This document shows positions 60,415 through 64,000 of a DNA stretch of 64,000 nt, piece after piece. The notes under the pieces are model-generated. The model had not been told where the DNA came from. It made no database searches and saw only the letters and a program-made list of their open reading frames with translations. Within the stretch, counting starts at the first letter, position 1. Every line of letters begins with the position of its first letter. Source of the DNA: Reticulitermes speratus (lineage: Eukaryota; Arthropoda; Insecta; Blattodea; Rhinotermitidae); the NCBI GenBank assembly GCA_021186555.1, contig JAJKFL010000005.1:21640635-21704634 (forward strand), written 5' to 3'. The position numbers and the translations under genes were made by a program.

Positions 60415-61339
60415 GTTCAAACAGGATGTATGACTTCGTCACTAGAAATGAAAACCACATCGTAAAGGTAAGAAATTTCCAAATTCTGCATCAGGAAAAA
60501 GCTTATTTTGTATGAATTGGTTATTCTTCTATCCTTTGGGAAATTCAGTACCAATCCTAGTGTCGAAACAGTTATTGTCCAAACACTAGTTACCTTGCCA
60601 TATTCCCTGGGAACACCGACAAATGTCTACGGAAGCCTGTTCATCAAGCATCTTGAAAACTATACCTCCTAAACACAATTCGAGGAGTCCCGGCCTCGGT
60701 TAAGCAGAAGGTATTTATTATGGTTAAATATTTAAGAAAATAAAGGACATACAGTGGAATATCATGTTCATCTGTTTATCTGCTTGCCTGCATATTTTGT
60801 ATACCGAAACCATTTAAAATTCTCAATAAAATTTGACATTTTTGATCACACTTATATGTGACGGGCTAATGTTACTTGGGTTCTATTGATTCAGTTTTAG
60901 CATTACTTTATTTTGAGGTCACAGTGAAATTGTTCACTTTCGACAAGAAAGTGTTATTAAGACCCGTAAATGGAGAAACCAGCACCCATGAGGGTGCAAA
61001 ACGTCTGGGTGTTTCATATCCTGTTGGTGCTGATAATTATTATTATGGAGACTGTAAATATGAGTTGAAAGGGCTTTCCATGTAGTGAGGAGCGCCATTG
61101 ATTTATGTGTTGCTTGTTAGCATCAAGTTACAAAAGTTTTGTCTTTCCTCTGTTGTTTAGAAATGCATAGGTAAAAACATACAAAACTGTAATAAGCGGT
61201 ACGTGGTTTTTGTGTGGATGTGAACATTGGCCACTAATTCTAAGGGGAGAACACAGACTGTTGAGGACACTGCTGGTAACCAAGAGGGCAGAAGTGACCA
61301 GAAGCTAGTGATCATTGCATAATGCTCAACAATCTGAAC
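60415..61339. other. no gene recognised
   Basis: No gene or repeat family is recognised. Confidence 0.35.
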
Positions 61340-61444
61340 TCATCATCAAATTTTATATTAGTCTCACCGTGCATATTTCACAATTCACTGTTTATAAAAC
61401 ACCGACGAAATGCACTTTACTTTACCACTTTTTATTTCACTAGG

Positions 61445-61488
61445 CCCCTACATATGTTTCGGTTTATGCACAAACCATCATCAGGGGG
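61445..61488 (-). ncRNA. hammerhead ribozyme motif, consensus core
   Basis: Minus strand: CCCC, CTGATGA, stem II GGTTT-GTGCAT-AAACC (5 bp, perfect), GAAA, palindromic stem III CATATG, cleavage site TA, GGGG. Stem I pairs fully with CCCC. This is the best-formed motif in the window. Confidence 0.87.
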
Positions 61489-61783
61489 TTTTCAAAACTA
61501 CATATATTTACACCCAATGGTATTTCTGTCCTTATTGTTATGCAATATCTTAGTGTGCAATTGCCATTCACTACTGCAGCATTTTACTATTTTACATTTT
61601 ACTTTCTCGACACGAATTTTAACGAACTCTCAACGATTTTATATTTAGTGCGTCTATATACGTTTTTTAAACAACTCTGATTTTAAACTGATTTTATACG
61701 TGAATGGCAATTGAACACTAAGATATTGCATAACAATAAGGACAGAAATACCATTGGATGTAAATATATGTAGTTTTGAAAAA

Positions 61784-61826
61784 CCCCTGATGATGGTTTT
61801 TGCATAAATCGAAACATATGTAGGGG
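61784..61826 (+). ncRNA. hammerhead ribozyme motif, consensus core
   Basis: Plus strand: CCC, CTGATGA, stem II GGTTT-TTGCAT-AAATC (one wobble pair), GAAA, CATATG, TA, GGGG. All core bases are present and stem I has at least three GC pairs. Confidence 0.84.
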
Positions 61827-61878
61827 TCTAGTGAAATAAAAAAGTGGTAAAGTGAAGTGCATTTCGTCATCATCAAAT

Positions 61879-63566
61879 GTTATTAGGGGGATGGAATAAG
61901 GTAGGGAGCGATTAGTGCGACAGTCGTGGTGATCGGGAAAAATGCATGTAAAATCATATTAGGAAGAATGGAAGGGCGTGACCAATTGACATAGTCACAG
62001 GTGTGAAGATGATATGAAAATTGATGTTGCAGGAACGAAATATGGGTAAAAGGACTGAAAGTTTCTAGTACGGAATTGAAACCAAAGGCGGGCTTTGTGC
62101 GCATTTTTAGTTAAGCATAAAAATTCTATAAGGAACTGGTCATTTCTTCGCCATATAAGCGGCTGTTAGTTTTCCAACATTTCTTTCTTATATAGAATTA
62201 ACTTAGTTTATTGAAACTGAAATAATGTAATAGAGCTCTCTGTGGAGAACCGTTAAAATTGTGAAAGTAACTGTGGAAAGCCTAACAGGATACGTCACGA
62301 AGTTTGGTAGGTTTGCTTTATGGAATCTACGATAAAGATATTTTCTGGCGTGTGATATAAGTGTGTCGTTGCTAGGGTCAAATATTTTTGTTATGATAGT
62401 GAAACGTGGGCCTTTTTATAGGCGGGGTATATACATGGATGGAGAGATTAAGGAATCGTCCAAAATTTTATTGAGGGAAAGGTGCCAAGTTTAATATCTC
62501 TGCGGCTAAACACTTTATTATTCTTGCAGCCAGATGGAAACTTTTAATGGAAAGTATAAATTATAAAACACTATCACAATATTCTGTTTCCTCCTGTGTT
62601 TTGTGAATAAGAAATTTATGAAAATAGTGACAATATACTGCCTGAAATAGTTGGAAGATACTTGGTAAAACTTAACAGGTAAAGCTTTGTGATAACTAGC
62701 AGCTAATTTAGTAACGCGCCTTAGTGTTCTGTTAATCGATCGAAGGCCTTCTTCTATTGTGCCATGCCCACTGTATTCACCCAGTACCAGTAGGTTGCGT
62801 GATGATAAAACCAAAGCTTTCCGCCTCTATTTTCTACATTTTGTTTCCTGCACATCTTGTTGCTTCTCTCATCTGATTTGATTATATTGTACCGCAGAAT
62901 TGAAAATGTTCTTCGTGAAAATCTTGCCTTTTTTATTATAACGACAACACTCAATCCTCCTTCGTTTTATATCCCATTTCAGCGTCAGTCTAAAATAAGT
63001 TGTTTAATTTAACGATGAAGTTAGCCATCTATCTGATAGAATGACCCGAAGGTTCAACACCATTCCCGAAGCCCGTTTCTGGATCTGATTTTGAGGCATT
63101 TCGACCCACCTTTAATTCTCACATCAGATTTTCTTACGGCCCATTTGAAGGCTACCCTTCTATATCATTCTCGAAATTAAAGTTGGTGTTTATCCGAGAA
63201 ATTTGCACCAAAATTCTACATTCATTATCTTGTCTCAACCATCCGAACTAAGACCAAGTTTGGTAATTCGTGTCGGCAGCGTGGCTGATTTTGAAAGAAC
63301 GTAGAGGATTTTAACGCAATTGACTGCATAGACCATTGTCCGTCTTGAGAAGCTGATAGTTCAGAAGATACAGATATTCTTCCTATTTATGGAACAACAA
63401 AAATCTTATTACGATATTCGTTACTTAAATCACATAAATTAAAACCAACAAAATAAATTTTATTTAGGGAGAACTCCCTAATATTTTGTGATACATTTCC
63501 TACATTTTTCTACCTTCTTGGGCCACGACATGTGCGTTGTAAACTTTTCTTTGTGGTTGCTTGATG
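61879..63566. other. no gene recognised
   Basis: No gene is supported. Two minus-strand frames at 62518-62954 have no family motif I can name. Confidence 0.35.
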
Positions 63567-63605
63567 CTCCTTGATGATAGCCCAAGGGGCCGAAACATGT
63601 AGGAG
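63567..63605 (+). ncRNA. hammerhead-like motif, third PLE type
   Basis: Plus strand: CTCC, TTGATGA, stem II GCCC-AAG-GGGC, CGAAA, palindrome CATG, TA, GGAG. Stem I pairs exactly (CTCC with GGAG). Only the first base of the core block differs from consensus. Flanks do not match the two foldback types, so it is from another PLE lineage. No second arm or target duplication was found. Confidence 0.68.
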
Positions 63606-64000
63606 GTCTGTTATAGGTTATGAAGTGTTTATCTCTAAGTAAATTGCTTTATTGATTTTAATTCCTGTGGTTTTAGAAAGCAAATATATGGCAATATGCA
63701 ACATTATAGGACCATATTCTTTATTTTATATCCTCTCTAGAGAAGTCACTCTTCAACCGCACAACATAATTCTTTCGTATTCAGCTTTTTTGCCTCTATC
63801 ATTTCCCTATGCTTTTTATACTCCATAACCTGTCATCCTCCTCCATATTCTCGTTTAATTATACTAGTATTTGGAAAAATTAAGATTTATGGACCACATG
63901 TTAAGCCCTAAAGAACAGTGGCAAGTAAGCCTATATGCACCGCGTACTTTAAGATTAAATAATTCTGTAAAACGCCACACGGTGTATTAGTGGTTGCGTA
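63606..64000. other. no gene recognised
   Basis: No gene or repeat family is recognised in the last 400 bases. Confidence 0.35.

Larger units (their letters stand above)
61352..61866. mobile_element. PLE-derived foldback with two consensus hammerhead motifs (type II)
   Basis: A perfect 12 bp direct repeat TCATCATCAAAT (61340-61351 and 61867-61878) flanks a 515 bp insertion. The left end is full (CACCGTGCAT ... ACGAAATGCAC); the right arm ends at GTGCATTTCG, before the terminal segment. Arms run inward past the ribozymes to CAATTGCCATTCAC / GTGAATGGCAATTG, about 170 bp each and close to identical, around a unique centre of about 120 bp. There is no reading frame. It is a young member. Confidence 0.92.

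Noticed and set aside
62518-62954. Two minus-strand frames with plausible protein-like composition
   Set aside because: No motif, neighbour or repeat supports them. They were kept out for lack of evidence, not because they are disproved.
1-64000. Host protein-coding gene, endogenous virus or LTR element
   Set aside because: No frame carries a host domain, and no gag, protease, integrase or envelope-like motif or paired LTRs were seen. The only polymerase is of Penelope type. Short host exons could still be missed by eye.

Overview
This is a gene-poor, AT-rich stretch of animal nuclear DNA, almost certainly from an insect with a large, repeat-filled genome. The repeats suggest this: several tRNA-derived SINE families, decayed LINE tails with a zinc-knuckle-free C-terminal domain of a type common in arthropods, mariner and Tigger/pogo DNA transposons, and Penelope-like elements (PLEs). 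The wording of the LINE and PLE proteins reminds me of cockroach, termite or stick-insect repeats, but that is recall and weak. I find no convincing host exon, tRNA gene, rRNA or CRISPR. The window reads as intergenic or intronic sequence, and nearly all open frames are chance or lie inside repeats.

Layout. 0-9 kb: two young tandem arrays (4 x 78 bp at 2331-2642; 6 x 46 bp, built as 3 x 92 bp, at 5717-5990), a dispersed repeat (family E) and SINE A. 9.7-14 kb: a LINE tail, SINE C, an internally deleted mariner whose terminal repeat is fused in frame to the end of its transposase, and SINE B. 16-23 kb: a Tigger-like MITE split by SINE D, and a SINE C split by a 1.34 kb pogo-like transposon, so relative ages can be read directly. 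24-38 kb: a LINE tail, SINE B copies, a decayed Tigger transposase, a microsatellite, SINE C and D remnants and a second Tigger-like MITE. 42.5-63.6 kb: SINE C and A, then a cluster of PLE-derived elements. 55.8-58.2 kb also holds two inverted, broken copies of an unclassified arthropod repeat protein that may be a DDE transposase.

The most interesting signal is the cluster between 43.4 and 61.9 kb. Five short elements without any reading frame, four of them with clear 11-12 bp target duplications, are built as foldbacks of a PLE 3' end. Four of the five carry a hammerhead ribozyme motif in each arm (core CUGAUGA ... GAAA, a palindromic stem III, cleavage site UA or UC, and a stem I that pairs across the site). 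A sixth, longer copy (59347-60402) retains Penelope reverse transcriptase. PLE ends are known to carry hammerhead ribozymes; the repeated foldback design with one full end and one truncated end suggests a common snap-back or template-switch origin. One member (46065-46236) has 71 bp arms that are identical base for base.

SINE families are labelled A-D, and other dispersed repeats E and F, only for this window. Coordinates of decayed repeats without target duplications are approximate.
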